The position numbers and the translations under genes were made by a program. A DNA stretch of 64,000 bases from Streptomyces sp. CB02261 (GTDB lineage: Bacteria; Actinomycetota; Actinomycetes; Streptomycetales; Streptomycetaceae): NCBI RefSeq assembly GCF_001905665.1, contig NZ_LIVX01000004.1:833019-897018 (forward strand). The letters run 5' to 3'. The notes below the pieces were generated by a model. That model saw only the letters and a program-made list of their open reading frames with translations. It did no database searches and had not been told where the DNA came from. Of the stretch, positions 8,201 to 17,213 are shown piece after piece; the first letter of the stretch is position 1, and every line of letters starts with the position of its first letter.

Positions 8201-10051
8201 ATGGACGACTATCCCCTGATCGAGGACCACGGCCTGATCGGTGACCTGCAGACCGCGGCCCTCGTGACGACCGACGCGACGATCGACTGGTTCTGTTGTC
8301 CCCGGTTCGACTCCCCGAGCGTCTTCGGCGCCCTGCTCGACCGGCGCAAGGGTGGCCACTTCACCGTGCGGCCCGCCGCGGAGACGTACACGACCAAACA
8401 GCTCTACCACCCGGACACCGCCGTCCTGGTGACGCGCTTCATGACCGAGGAGGGCGCGGGGGAGGTCGTCGACTTCATGCCGGTCACCGGGAAGACCGCG
8501 ACCGACCGGCACCGTCTGGTCCGCATGCTGCGCTGCGTCCGCGGCAGCATGACCTTCGAGGGCGAGATCGCTCCCCGCTTCGACTACGGCCGCAAGCCCC
8601 ACGAACTGCGCCTCACCGAACACGGGGCCATGTTCGCCTCGGAGGACCTGAACCTCGCCGTCAACCCCGTCCGTGAGCCGCAGGACGAGCGCCTGCTGAA
8701 CATCCTCTCGGTCGACCGGAACGACCTGCGCTTCTCGCTGAACCTGCGGGCCGGGCAGCAGCGCGGCCTGGTCATCGAATCGTCCCCCGACGGACACCCG
8801 CACGAGGTCCGCGTGGAGGAGTTCGAGCAGCTCTTCGACGAGACGGTCCGCTTCTGGCGTTCCTGGCTGGGGCAGTCCACCTACTCCGGCCGCTGGCGGG
8901 AGGCGGTGGAACGTTCCGCCGTGACGCTGAAGCTCATGACGTACGCGCCGACCGGCGCCCTCGTCGCCGCGCCCACGACGGGACTCCCGGAGCAGCTGGG
9001 CGGCGAGCGCAACTGGGACTACCGGTTCACCTGGATCCGCGACGCCTCGTTCTCGGTGTACGCCCTGCTGGGCATGGGGTTCACGGAAGAGGCGTCCGCG
9101 TTCATCAACTGGCTGCACGACCGGGTGAAGCAGGAGGCCGGCCAGGGGAACGGCTCCGGGCCGCTGAACATCATGTACCGGGTCGACGGCTCCGCCGACC
9201 TGGTCGAGGAGACCCTCGACCACTGGGAGGGGTACCGCGGCTCCGCCCCGGTCCGCATCGGCAACGGGGCCGCGACCCAGCTCCAGCTGGACATCTACGG
9301 CGAGGCGCTCGACAGCATCTACTTCGCGCACCAGCACGGCATGCACCTCGACAACGGCGGCTGGAAAGCCCTCCACACCCTGCTCGACTGGCTGGCCGAC
9401 CACTGGGACCAGCCCGGCGAGGGGCTCTGGGAGACCCGCGGCGGGCGCAAGGACTTCACCTACGGGCGCGTGATGTCCTGGGTCGCCTTCGACCGTGCCC
9501 TGCGCATCGCCTACGACGACGGCCGCCCCGCGGGCGGAAGCCGCTGGGTGGAGGCGCGGGACGCCATCTTCGCGCAGGTGCTCGACCAGGGATGGGACCC
9601 CAAGAAGCAGGCGTTCGTCCAGCACTACGGCGACGACGTGCTCGACTCGTCGCTGCTGAGGATGCCGACCGTCGGCTTCATCACTCCGGACGACCCGATG
9701 TGGAAGACCACCCTGGACGCCATGGAGAACGAGCTGGTCAGCGACAGCCTGGTCTACCGCTACAACCCCGAGGCGTCCCCCGACGGGCTGCGCGGCTCCG
9801 AGGGAACCTTCTCCCTGTGCACGTTCATGTACGTCGACGCCCTGGCACGGGCCGGACGGACCGACATGGCCCGACTGGTGCTGGAGAAGATGCTCACGTA
9901 CGCCAACCACCTGGGCCTGTACTCCGAGGAGATCGACCTGACGGGGCGCCAGCTGGGCAACTTCCCGCAGGCGTTCACGCACCTGGCGCTCATCGACGCG
10001 GCGATCACCCTGGATTCGATGCTCCAGGACCCGCGGAGGCGCACGCCGTAG
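8201..10051 (+). CDS. Glycoside hydrolase family 15 (glucoamylase/trehalase-like)
   Basis: A 616-residue protein matching bacterial GH15 enzymes with an N-terminal beta-sandwich (from YPLIEDHGLIGD) and an (alpha/alpha)6 barrel (signature NWDYRFTWIRDASF near residue 270). No signal peptide is visible, so it should be cytoplasmic. GH15 enzymes invert the anomeric centre and release beta-D-glucose; actinobacterial relatives include trehalases as well as glucoamylase-like proteins. ATG at 8201 follows an AAAGGGG site. It ends 21 bp before the convergent antiporter gene. The neighbouring mutarotase, glucose dehydrogenase and gluconokinase suggest that glucose released here could be oxidised directly. 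Confidence 0.87.
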   Translation: MDDYPLIEDHGLIGDLQTAALVTTDATIDWFCCPRFDSPSVFGALLDRRKGGHFTVRPAAETYTTKQLYHPDTAVLVTRFMTEEGAGEVVDFMPVTGKTATDRHRLVRMLRCVRGSMTFEGEIAPRFDYGRKPHELRLTEHGAMFASEDLNLAVNPVREPQDERLLNILSVDRNDLRFSLNLRAGQQRGLVIESSPDGHPHEVRVEEFEQLFDETVRFWRSWLGQSTYSGRWREAVERSAVTLKLMTYAPTGALVAAPTTGLPEQLGGERNWDYRFTWIRDASFSVYALLGMGFTEEASAFINWLHDRVKQEAGQGNGSGPLNIMYRVDGSADLVEETLDHWEGYRGSAPVRIGNGAATQLQLDIYGEALDSIYFAHQHGMHLDNGGWKALHTLLDWLADHWDQPGEGLWETRGGRKDFTYGRVMSWVAFDRALRIAYDDGRPAGGSRWVEARDAIFAQVLDQGWDPKKQAFVQHYGDDVLDSSLLRMPTVGFITPDDPMWKTTLDAMENELVSDSLVYRYNPEASPDGLRGSEGTFSLCTFMYVDALARAGRTDMARLVLEKMLTYANHLGLYSEEIDLTGRQLGNFPQAFTHLALIDAAITLDSMLQDPRRRTP

Positions 10052-10072
10052 TACCTCCCCCCCTGCGGGGTG

Positions 10073-11848
10073 TCAGCGGGGTGCGGTGGCGGGCGCGGGC
10101 CCGAGGAGGACGACGGTGTCACCGGCCTTCGCCGCGGGCTCCCGCCTCTCCGTGACGGGATCCAGCCGGCGGTCCGCCCGCACCACGAACAGCGTGTCGT
10201 ACTCCGGCGGCGGGGGAGCGGTGGCCGGCCGCACCACGAACCGGGCTCCCCGGCCGTAGCGCTCCGCGAGGACGTGCCGGACCAGGGAGCGGCCGAAGAG
10301 GATGTCGCCGCCGGTGTACGGAGCGACCACGCCGTGGCTGTCGTGCGGCGGCCCCACCCGGTAGACGGGCCCCTCGACGTTGTCCTCCATCACGATCGAG
10401 GCGAGCGCGTTGAAGTCGTCGTCGTCGGTGGCCAGGTAGACGGCCGTCACCCCCTCCAGCCGGGCCCCGGGGTTGATGGCCGTGGCCAGCAGGTCGCCCT
10501 GGGCCAGATCGAGACCGGCCCGCCTGATCTCCTCCCGTTCCTCCTCGCGTCCCGCCCACATGAGCACGTCGAGGCCGGCGGTCCGCAGGGCCCTGCCCAG
10601 GTCGACCACCCACGGCTCGCCCCCCACCAGGAGGACGCGCCGGCCCTCCTCCTTGACGACACCCAGCCGGCGGGCCATCGGCGCCGCGGTCAGCGCGTAC
10701 AGCAGAACGGTCCCCACGATCACCAGGAAGGTGACGGGGAGGATCTTCGCCGCCCCGGGCACCCCGCGCTCGACCAGCCCTGCGGAGAAGGCCGATGCCG
10801 TCGCCGCCGCGACGATGCCGCGCGGGTCCATCCATCCGACGAAGGCGCGCTCCCCACGGGAGAGGTCCGTGCGCGCCGATGCGGCGAAGGCCACGAGCGG
10901 CCGGACCACCAGGACGAGGATCGCGATCAGGCCGAGCGCGGGAAGGAGCACCGGCACCAGGGACGCCGGAGTGACGGTGGAGGAGATGGAGATGAACAGC
11001 AACCCGATGATCAGCTGGACCAGCGTCTCCAGGAAGGGCCGGCGCGACGGCATGTCGAAGCCGCGGATGTTGGAGACGGCGAGTCCCGCCACGATCGCGG
11101 CGATGAGCCCGGTGTCGTCCCGCACGATGTCGCAGCCCGCCGACACACCGATCACGATGGCGAGTTGCGCCAGGGTGCCGAGGGTGTCGCCGAGCCGCAG
11201 GGTGCGCAGGGTGAACCACAGCAGCGCGGTTCCCACGACCCCGCCCGCCAGCCCGAAGGCGAGGCTGAGGGCGAACTGCCCCAGCTGGTAGCCCCGGCCG
11301 ATGTCGATCTGGTGCGACGAGACCACCGCGTGGAAGGTGAGCGCGCCGAGGATGGCGCCGATCGGGTCGGTGAGCGTCCCCTCCCAGATGAGGATGCGCC
11401 GCACCTTGTCGCTCGGACGCACGAAGTCGAGGATCGGCCCCACCACCGTGGGCCCCGAGACGACGAGGATCATGCCGAGCATCGCGGCCACACGCAGCGG
11501 CATGGCGAACATCGCGGGTGCCACCGTCCCGACGACGAGGAACGTCAGCACCAGCCCGTACACGAGCAGCCTGCCGACGATCCCCCGGGTGTGGCCGGCG
11601 AGCTTGCGCAGGTCGAGGCCCAGACCGGCGTCGTAGAGGATCACCGCGACGGACAGCGACACCAGGGCCGAGAAGTCCGGCCCGAGCAGTTCGTCCGGGT
11701 GGATGACGTCCGTCATCGCACCGGCCGCGAACCCGACGGGAAGCAGGATGATCAGGGCCGGGACGCGCAGCTTGTGCGCCAGGATCTGCGAACCGGTGGC
11801 GAGCACCACCGTCAGGGCGAGTCCGAGCAGGATCTCGTCGTCGGTCAC
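10073..11848 (-). CDS. Cation:proton antiporter with C-terminal RCK/TrkA domain
   Basis: A 591-residue protein. About twelve transmembrane helices span residues 1-395 and match the CPA1 (NhaP) antiporter fold, including the SGPTVVGP segment near residue 130 and GWMDPRGIVAA. The cytosolic C-terminal half begins with a Rossmann-type TrkA-N segment (RRVLLVGGEPWVVDLG), as in antiporters gated by nucleotide or ligand. It should exchange Na+ or K+ for protons. GTG at 11848 has GGAAG upstream. It is the last gene of the run that begins at 20053, 62 bp after cydB. Placement behind a quinol oxidase suggests coupling to membrane energisation or osmotic stress. Confidence 0.85.
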   Translation of the reverse strand: MTDDEILLGLALTVVLATGSQILAHKLRVPALIILLPVGFAAGAMTDVIHPDELLGPDFSALVSLSVAVILYDAGLGLDLRKLAGHTRGIVGRLLVYGLVLTFLVVGTVAPAMFAMPLRVAAMLGMILVVSGPTVVGPILDFVRPSDKVRRILIWEGTLTDPIGAILGALTFHAVVSSHQIDIGRGYQLGQFALSLAFGLAGGVVGTALLWFTLRTLRLGDTLGTLAQLAIVIGVSAGCDIVRDDTGLIAAIVAGLAVSNIRGFDMPSRRPFLETLVQLIIGLLFISISSTVTPASLVPVLLPALGLIAILVLVVRPLVAFAASARTDLSRGERAFVGWMDPRGIVAAATASAFSAGLVERGVPGAAKILPVTFLVIVGTVLLYALTAAPMARRLGVVKEEGRRVLLVGGEPWVVDLGRALRTAGLDVLMWAGREEEREEIRRAGLDLAQGDLLATAINPGARLEGVTAVYLATDDDDFNALASIVMEDNVEGPVYRVGPPHDSHGVVAPYTGGDILFGRSLVRHVLAERYGRGARFVVRPATAPPPPEYDTLFVVRADRRLDPVTERREPAAKAGDTVVLLGPAPATAPR

Positions 11849-11910
11849 TGCGGCTTCCTTCCTCGGAGCCCGGGTGCGCGATGATGTCCAGGACGGGTAC
11901 GGGCGGGCGG

Positions 11911-12969
11911 TCAGCTCCCGGGTGCCGTGCCGTCACCCGCCGGGCCCTCCCCGCCGCGCAGCTCGGAGTCGGTCAGCTCCTCCAGCTCGCCGTGGGTGTC
12001 GAGCCAGTAGAGGAGGACGACGGCGGGGACGACGAATACCAGGGCGACCAGCGTGACGATCGCCAGCCACGTCAGCGTGGCGGGCGCGCCCGCGGCGTCG
12101 GCCACGGTGAGCGAGGTGGGCAGCAGATAGGGGCGCTGGGCCATACCCCAGGCGAGGACGGCGGACCCGACGACCGCGACCGCCGTGACGCGCATCCACG
12201 CGCCCGGTCTCCGCAGGAGCAGCCACGCGGTCGCGACAGCGGCCGCTCCGGCCACGACGGCGAAGAACAGCCCCAGACCGTGGGTGAGGCCGTGCCACAC
12301 GTAGGGGGAGTCCTCATGGGTGACGAAGCCGGTGACCACCGCGAGGACCGTGAGGACGGCGAGACTGCCGAGCGCCCGCCGCCGGAAGTGGCCGACCAGG
12401 TCCGGCGCGTCGAACCGGCGGGCGTCGCCGGTGAGGAACACCGCGCCGAGGAAGGCCGTGGTGGCGAGGGCGACCAGCCCGAACACGAGCGAGGTCGGGT
12501 TGGCCCAGGCGTCCGCCGACGCGTCGGTGCCGGGCGTCACCCGCCCCGACGCGACCCCGCCGACGGCGGCGCCGAGGAAGAACGGGGTGACGACCGAGGC
12601 GATGGCGAACACGGCGCCGTACAGCCGCCGGCCCGCCAGCCGCCGGGAGGGCTTGCGGAACGCGAAGCCGGCGCCGCGCAGGACCATGCCGACGACGGCC
12701 AGCGCCAGCGGGAGCCACAGGGCGGAGAACACGGTCTGGAACAGGACGGGGAAACCGGTCCACATGATGACGAGGACGAAGATCAGCCAGACGTTGTTCA
12801 CCTCCCACACGGGCGCCATCGCGTGGTCGATGAGCCATCGGGGGCGGCGCCCGCGTTCCGTCCCCCCGGCCGTCAGATCCCAGAAGCCGGCCCCGTAGTC
12901 CGTGCCCCCCGCGCAGGTGTACGCGGTGACGGCGAGGAGCAGCACCACGCCGATGAGATCGGCGGTCAC
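11911..12969 (-). CDS. cydB: Cytochrome bd ubiquinol oxidase subunit II
   Basis: A 352-residue, nine-helix membrane subunit that pairs with CydA and completes the quinol oxidase. The N-terminus (VVLLLAVTAYTCAGGTDYGAG) is the conserved CydB opening, and the WEVNNVWLIF stretch is also typical. The GTG start overlaps the cydA stop in a GTGA tetranucleotide (12966-12969), so the two are translationally coupled. No cydCD-type ABC exporter genes follow, unlike the usual Streptomyces cydABCD order, so assembly must depend on exporters elsewhere. It is followed by a cation/proton antiporter. Confidence 0.93.
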   Translation of the reverse strand: MTADLIGVVLLLAVTAYTCAGGTDYGAGFWDLTAGGTERGRRPRWLIDHAMAPVWEVNNVWLIFVLVIMWTGFPVLFQTVFSALWLPLALAVVGMVLRGAGFAFRKPSRRLAGRRLYGAVFAIASVVTPFFLGAAVGGVASGRVTPGTDASADAWANPTSLVFGLVALATTAFLGAVFLTGDARRFDAPDLVGHFRRRALGSLAVLTVLAVVTGFVTHEDSPYVWHGLTHGLGLFFAVVAGAAAVATAWLLLRRPGAWMRVTAVAVVGSAVLAWGMAQRPYLLPTSLTVADAAGAPATLTWLAIVTLVALVFVVPAVVLLYWLDTHGELEELTDSELRGGEGPAGDGTAPGS

Positions 12970-14435
12970 GGGCGGTCACCCCCGGCCCCGCCCGAGGACG
13001 GGACGTCACCCGCGGGAAGGGGCGCCCGCGGCCCGTACGGGATGTCGCCCTCCGGGGGATGCCCCGTTCCGCCCGCGGCCCGCTGCTCGTCGGCGAGCCG
13101 CCACCGGGTGCGCATCTTCAGCAGGATGACGAGGAACGAGCCGAAGAGGAACACGTACACCACGATCACCACGGCCAGCATGATCCACAGGGTGGTGGAG
13201 CGGGTCGACGTCACGGCCTCGGCGACCCGCATGTTCTGGTAGACGATCCAGGGCTGACGTCCCACCTCGGTGGCGATCCAGCCGCACTCGACGGCCACGA
13301 CGGAGGCGACGCCGGCGCAGGCCGCCGACCGGTAGAACCAGCGCGAGGCGGGCAGCCGGCGGTGCCGCAGCCAGACGAACCCGTACCAGAGGGCGAGCAG
13401 CACCAGCGCGGATCCGATCAGGACCATGAGGTCGAAGGCCCAGTGGGCGATGGTCGCCTGGAGGGCGGTGGGCCGCTGGTCCGCCGGCACGGAGGTCAGC
13501 CCCACCACCTCGGTGTCCGGACTGAATCCGGCCAGGATCGAGTCGAGCAGGGGGATCTTGATGCCGCCCTTGACGCTCCCGTCCTCCTGCAGGCGCCCGA
13601 AGAGGTACTCCGGCACCCGGGTGTCGGTCTTCCAGACGATCTCCATCGCGGCGAACTTCACCGGCTGCTTGTGGAACACCGACCGGGCGATCGAGTCGCC
13701 GAGGACGAACTGCACCGGAGTGGCGACGGCGGCGATCGTGAACGGAACGGCGAAGCCGAGCCGGTGGTAGTGGTCCCTGCGGCCGCGCAGCCAGCCCACG
13801 GCGTAGACCCCCGCCACCATGAAGCCCGCGGTGATGATCATCGCCACGACGAAGTGCCAGTACTGCGGCCCGAACATCGGGGTGAAGATCGCCTTCCACA
13901 CGTCCACGTCGACGGGGTCGCCCTCGGAATCCAGGGAGAAGCCCTGCGGTGTGTTCATCCAGGAGTTGGCGGCCAGGATGCCGAACGCCCCGAGCAGCGC
14001 CGCGAACGGCAGCGGCAGCCCGAGCAGGAAGTGCGTCCGGGGCTTCAGGCGCCGCCATCCGTACAGGTAGATGGCGATGAGCACGGCCTCGAGGAAGAAG
14101 GCCCAGGCCTCGACACCGAAGCCGATGCCGAAGACATCACCCCAGCGCCCCATCAGACCGGGCCAGAGCAGACCGAACTCGAACGACAGCACCGTGCCGG
14201 TGACGATGCCGAGCGCGAACTGCACCGCCATGACGGCCGACCACCGCCGTGCCAGGAGCAGCGCCGCGGGGTCCTTCCGGCGCAGCCCGCGGTGGTGCAT
14301 GACCAGGGTGATGAAGGGGAAGGCCACGCCGAGGGGCACCAGGATGATGTGGGAGGCCAGCGTGAAGGCCATCAGTTCCCGCGCCGGCAGGAGCTGGGAG
14401 GGGGCGTCCGCCAGCAGGTGGAGCGAGGTGGGCAT
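12966..14435 (-). CDS. cydA: Cytochrome bd ubiquinol oxidase subunit I
   Basis: A 489-residue subunit holding the haem groups and quinol site of the high-affinity terminal oxidase. His29 in TLASHIILVPLG matches the high-spin haem ligand region. The FGPQYWHFVVAMI segment carries the second conserved histidine. The Q-loop region is short, as in the cyanide-insensitive or short-loop type. ATG at 14435. Only 42 bp separate it from the upstream SDR stop, and I see no Rex-type inverted repeat in that space. Co-transcription with the sugar-oxidation genes is therefore likely, rather than the usual redox-controlled promoter. Confidence 0.94.
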   Translation of the reverse strand: MPTSLHLLADAPSQLLPARELMAFTLASHIILVPLGVAFPFITLVMHHRGLRRKDPAALLLARRWSAVMAVQFALGIVTGTVLSFEFGLLWPGLMGRWGDVFGIGFGVEAWAFFLEAVLIAIYLYGWRRLKPRTHFLLGLPLPFAALLGAFGILAANSWMNTPQGFSLDSEGDPVDVDVWKAIFTPMFGPQYWHFVVAMIITAGFMVAGVYAVGWLRGRRDHYHRLGFAVPFTIAAVATPVQFVLGDSIARSVFHKQPVKFAAMEIVWKTDTRVPEYLFGRLQEDGSVKGGIKIPLLDSILAGFSPDTEVVGLTSVPADQRPTALQATIAHWAFDLMVLIGSALVLLALWYGFVWLRHRRLPASRWFYRSAACAGVASVVAVECGWIATEVGRQPWIVYQNMRVAEAVTSTRSTTLWIMLAVVIVVYVFLFGSFLVILLKMRTRWRLADEQRAAGGTGHPPEGDIPYGPRAPLPAGDVPSSGGAGGDRP

Positions 14436-14477
14436 ACGCGCCTTCGCCGTTCGTGGAGGGGAAAGGCCGGGGGAGGG

Positions 14478-15320
14478 TCAGCCGCCGGTGGCGAAGCCCG
14501 GGAAGAGGGTCATGCCGCCGTCGACGTACAGGGTGGTGCCGACCACGTAGTCCATGAGGTCGGAGGCGAGCGCCACCACGGCGTGGGCGATGTCCTCGGG
14601 CTCCCCGATCCGGTCGTACGGGATCAGCCGCAGGAGGTCCTCCCGCGCCTCGGCCGTCTCCCAGGCCGCTCGGTTGATCGGCGTCTTGACGGCCCCGGGC
14701 GCCACCGCGTTCACACGGATCTTCTCCGGCGCGAGCTCCTGGGCCAGGGTCTGCATCATCATCTGCACACCGCCCTTGGACGAGGCGTAGTTCACGTGAC
14801 CCGCCCAGGGGATGAGCTGGTGCACCGAACTCATGCAGATGATCTTCCCGGCGGAGCGGGACACCTCGGGGACCACGCCCCGGCGCCGGAACTCCTTGGT
14901 CGCCTCCCGCGCGCACAGGAACTGACCGGTGAGGTTGACGTCGATGACCTTCTGCCACTGGGCGAGCGTCATGTCGGTGAACCGGGCGTCCCGCTGCAGG
15001 CCCGCGTTGGCCACCAGCACGTCGACGGTCCCGAACTCCTCGACCATCCGCTGCGTCATGGCGACGACCTGGTCCTCCTGGGACACGTCGGCCTCGTACG
15101 CCGCTGAGCGCACCCCGAACGACGCGATCTCCGCGGCCACCTCCTCGGCCGCCTCGCGTCCCGCCACGTAGTTCACGACCACGTCGGCTCCGGCCCGGCC
15201 CAGAGCGATGGCCGTGGCCTTGCCGATGCCGGAGTTGGCACCGGTGACCAGAGCCTTCTGACCGTGCAGCAGACGTGCCGGGATCACCTCTCGCGGTGCT
15301 GCTCCCGTGCTGGGTTCCAT
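14478..15320 (-). CDS. SDR family oxidoreductase, glucose 1-dehydrogenase-like
   Basis: A 280-residue short-chain dehydrogenase. It has the cofactor motif TGANSGIGKATA (about residues 26-37), the NAG motif (VANAGLQ), the catalytic serine in CMSSVHQ, the YASSK catalytic Tyr/Lys pair and the C-terminal GTTLYVDGGMTLFP ending typical of Bacillus-type glucose 1-dehydrogenases. The likely reaction is beta-D-glucose to gluconolactone with NAD(P)+. Substrate assignment within SDRs is uncertain, but a gluconokinase/mutarotase gene lies in the same run. The ATG at 15320 has GAGGAGG upstream. It sits 42 bp before cydA and 162 bp after the GMC gene. Confidence 0.82.
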   Translation of the reverse strand: MEPSTGAAPREVIPARLLHGQKALVTGANSGIGKATAIALGRAGADVVVNYVAGREAAEEVAAEIASFGVRSAAYEADVSQEDQVVAMTQRMVEEFGTVDVLVANAGLQRDARFTDMTLAQWQKVIDVNLTGQFLCAREATKEFRRRGVVPEVSRSAGKIICMSSVHQLIPWAGHVNYASSKGGVQMMMQTLAQELAPEKIRVNAVAPGAVKTPINRAAWETAEAREDLLRLIPYDRIGEPEDIAHAVVALASDLMDYVVGTTLYVDGGMTLFPGFATGG

Positions 15321-15482
15321 GCCGTCCTGCCTCCTCGCCGCGCGGCTGAGCCCTGCCCGGCGTCAGCGATGCCGGGCACGGTCACGCAACCACCGGACAC
15401 GGCGGTCGGCATCTCCCGTGCGTCACCACTGGTCCATCGGGTCGAGCAGCTTCCCCCCGACGGCCCAGCGGACGGCCGCGTC

Positions 15483-17087
15483 TCAGCCGAGGCGGGCCAG
15501 GAGGTGGTCGCCGACCCGCAGGGCGTTGGCGATGGCCGTCAACGACGGATTGACCGCACCGATGCTCGGGAAGAAGCTCGTGTCGACGACGTACAGGTTG
15601 TCGAGGTCGTGGGCCTTGCAGTGCACGTCCAGCGCGGAGTCGGCCGGATCGGTGCCGAAACGCACCGTGCCCGCCTGGTGCGCCGTCGCACCGATCGGCA
15701 TGCCCTTGTGGAGGTAGATGCTGCGGGACAGCAGATGGTGCTCGTGCATGCCCAGGTGGCCGAGCATGCCCTGGAGCTTGTGCCGCAGGCGCTTCAGACC
15801 CTCGACGTTGTTGTCCTCGTCCAGGGCGAGCCGGATGCGGCCGTCGCCGTCGAGGGTGACCCGGTTGTCCGCCAGGGGCAGGTCCTCACCGCACAGCCAG
15901 AAGTCGACGGCGTGATGCGCCATCACCTCGAACGGCATGTCCGGCGCCACCGCACCGGCCCACCGCGGGGCCTCGCCGTGGATCTGCTCGGCGTCCGACT
16001 TGCCCAGCATCTGGATGCCGCCCAGTGGGAAGTCCCAGTCGTCCGCGCCGAGGTACCAGTCGTGGAGGGCGAGGGTCTTCTGGAACTTCGTGTCGTTGGG
16101 TTCCTTCGACACCGCCATCAGCGCCTGGTTGTTGTGCCGCATGTAGAAGCGGCCGACGACGTCGGAGCTGTTCGCGAGACCACGTGGATGGTGCTCGTTC
16201 GCCGAGGCCAGCAGCAGGGCCGCCGAGTTGACCGCCCCGCAGGAGACGACCACCACGTCCGCGGTGTACCGGACCTCCGAACCGTCCGGCAGCCGGCCGA
16301 CCACCGCGCTGACGCTCCGGCCCCCGGCGTCGGTCTCCAGCCGGACCACCCGCGTGTGGGTGACCATCTCGACGTTCGGGTGTTCCAGGGCCGGCTCGAC
16401 ACAGATCACCTCGGCGTCGGACTTGGCACGCACCAGACACGGAAAGCCGTCCACCCGGTCGCACCGGATGCAGACACTGGAATGGGTGGCCCGCCCGCCG
16501 TCCTCCTGCGTGAGGTCGACACCGATCGGCAGATGGAACGGACGCAGACCGCGCTTCTCCAGGTCGTCGCTCAGCCGCTGGATGCGCGGCTCGTGCTCCA
16601 CCGGCGGATGGGCGTACTGGGCGCTCACCGGCCCCTCGCCGGGGTCCTCGCCGTGCCGCCCGTGCACACGGTAGAGGTGCTCGGCCTGCGTGTAGTACGG
16701 CTCCAGGTCCTCGTACCGGATCGGCCAGGCGGGCGAGAGTCCGCCGTGGTGCCGGATCTCGCCGAAGTCCTCGGGGCGCAGCCGGAACAGCGCCGCGCCG
16801 TAGAACTTGGTGTTCCCGCCGACGTAGTAGTTGACCTCGGGCGGGAACTCGGCGCCGTGCTTGTCCAGCCAGAACTCCGGGGCCCGGTACTTGGCCTTGA
16901 CGAAGACGGCCTTCGAGTCCCAGTTGTCCCGCTCGCGCGGCAGCCGGCCGCCGCGTTCGACGAGCAGGACGCGCTTGCCCGAGGGGGCGAGCCGATGGGC
17001 GAGCGTGCCGCCGCCGGCACCGGTGCCGATGATGATGACGTCGTAGTGAGGGGCGTCGCCCACGGCGACCACCGTCCTTGGGATCAC
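15483..17087 (-). CDS. GMC-family FAD-dependent oxidoreductase
   Basis: A 534-residue flavoprotein. The dinucleotide-binding motif DVIIIGTGAGGGTLAHRLA lies near residues 15-33. The GGNTKFYGAALFR segment matches the GMC FAD-attachment loop, and the C-terminal VVDTSFFPSIGAVNPSLT matches the family's second signature, with the active-site region before it. It should oxidise an alcohol or sugar, passing electrons to a quinone or dye rather than clearly to oxygen. No Tat signal is visible. The GTG at 17087 gives the longest frame; GTG at 17063 (starting VGDAPHYD) is equally plausible and nearer the FAD motif. Within this run it is a second sugar-type dehydrogenase. Confidence 0.85.
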   Translation of the reverse strand: MIPRTVVAVGDAPHYDVIIIGTGAGGGTLAHRLAPSGKRVLLVERGGRLPRERDNWDSKAVFVKAKYRAPEFWLDKHGAEFPPEVNYYVGGNTKFYGAALFRLRPEDFGEIRHHGGLSPAWPIRYEDLEPYYTQAEHLYRVHGRHGEDPGEGPVSAQYAHPPVEHEPRIQRLSDDLEKRGLRPFHLPIGVDLTQEDGGRATHSSVCIRCDRVDGFPCLVRAKSDAEVICVEPALEHPNVEMVTHTRVVRLETDAGGRSVSAVVGRLPDGSEVRYTADVVVVSCGAVNSAALLLASANEHHPRGLANSSDVVGRFYMRHNNQALMAVSKEPNDTKFQKTLALHDWYLGADDWDFPLGGIQMLGKSDAEQIHGEAPRWAGAVAPDMPFEVMAHHAVDFWLCGEDLPLADNRVTLDGDGRIRLALDEDNNVEGLKRLRHKLQGMLGHLGMHEHHLLSRSIYLHKGMPIGATAHQAGTVRFGTDPADSALDVHCKAHDLDNLYVVDTSFFPSIGAVNPSLTAIANALRVGDHLLARLG

Positions 17088-17213
17088 GGACCCGACCTGG
17101 TGTCAGGCACCTGGCACCCCGCTGGGTCAGGGTCCAGCGGCCCCACCTCCTGCGGACCGAACGTATCCCCCCTCCCCGCCGACGGCGACCGGAGCGGCGG
17201 TCACGCACTCCCG

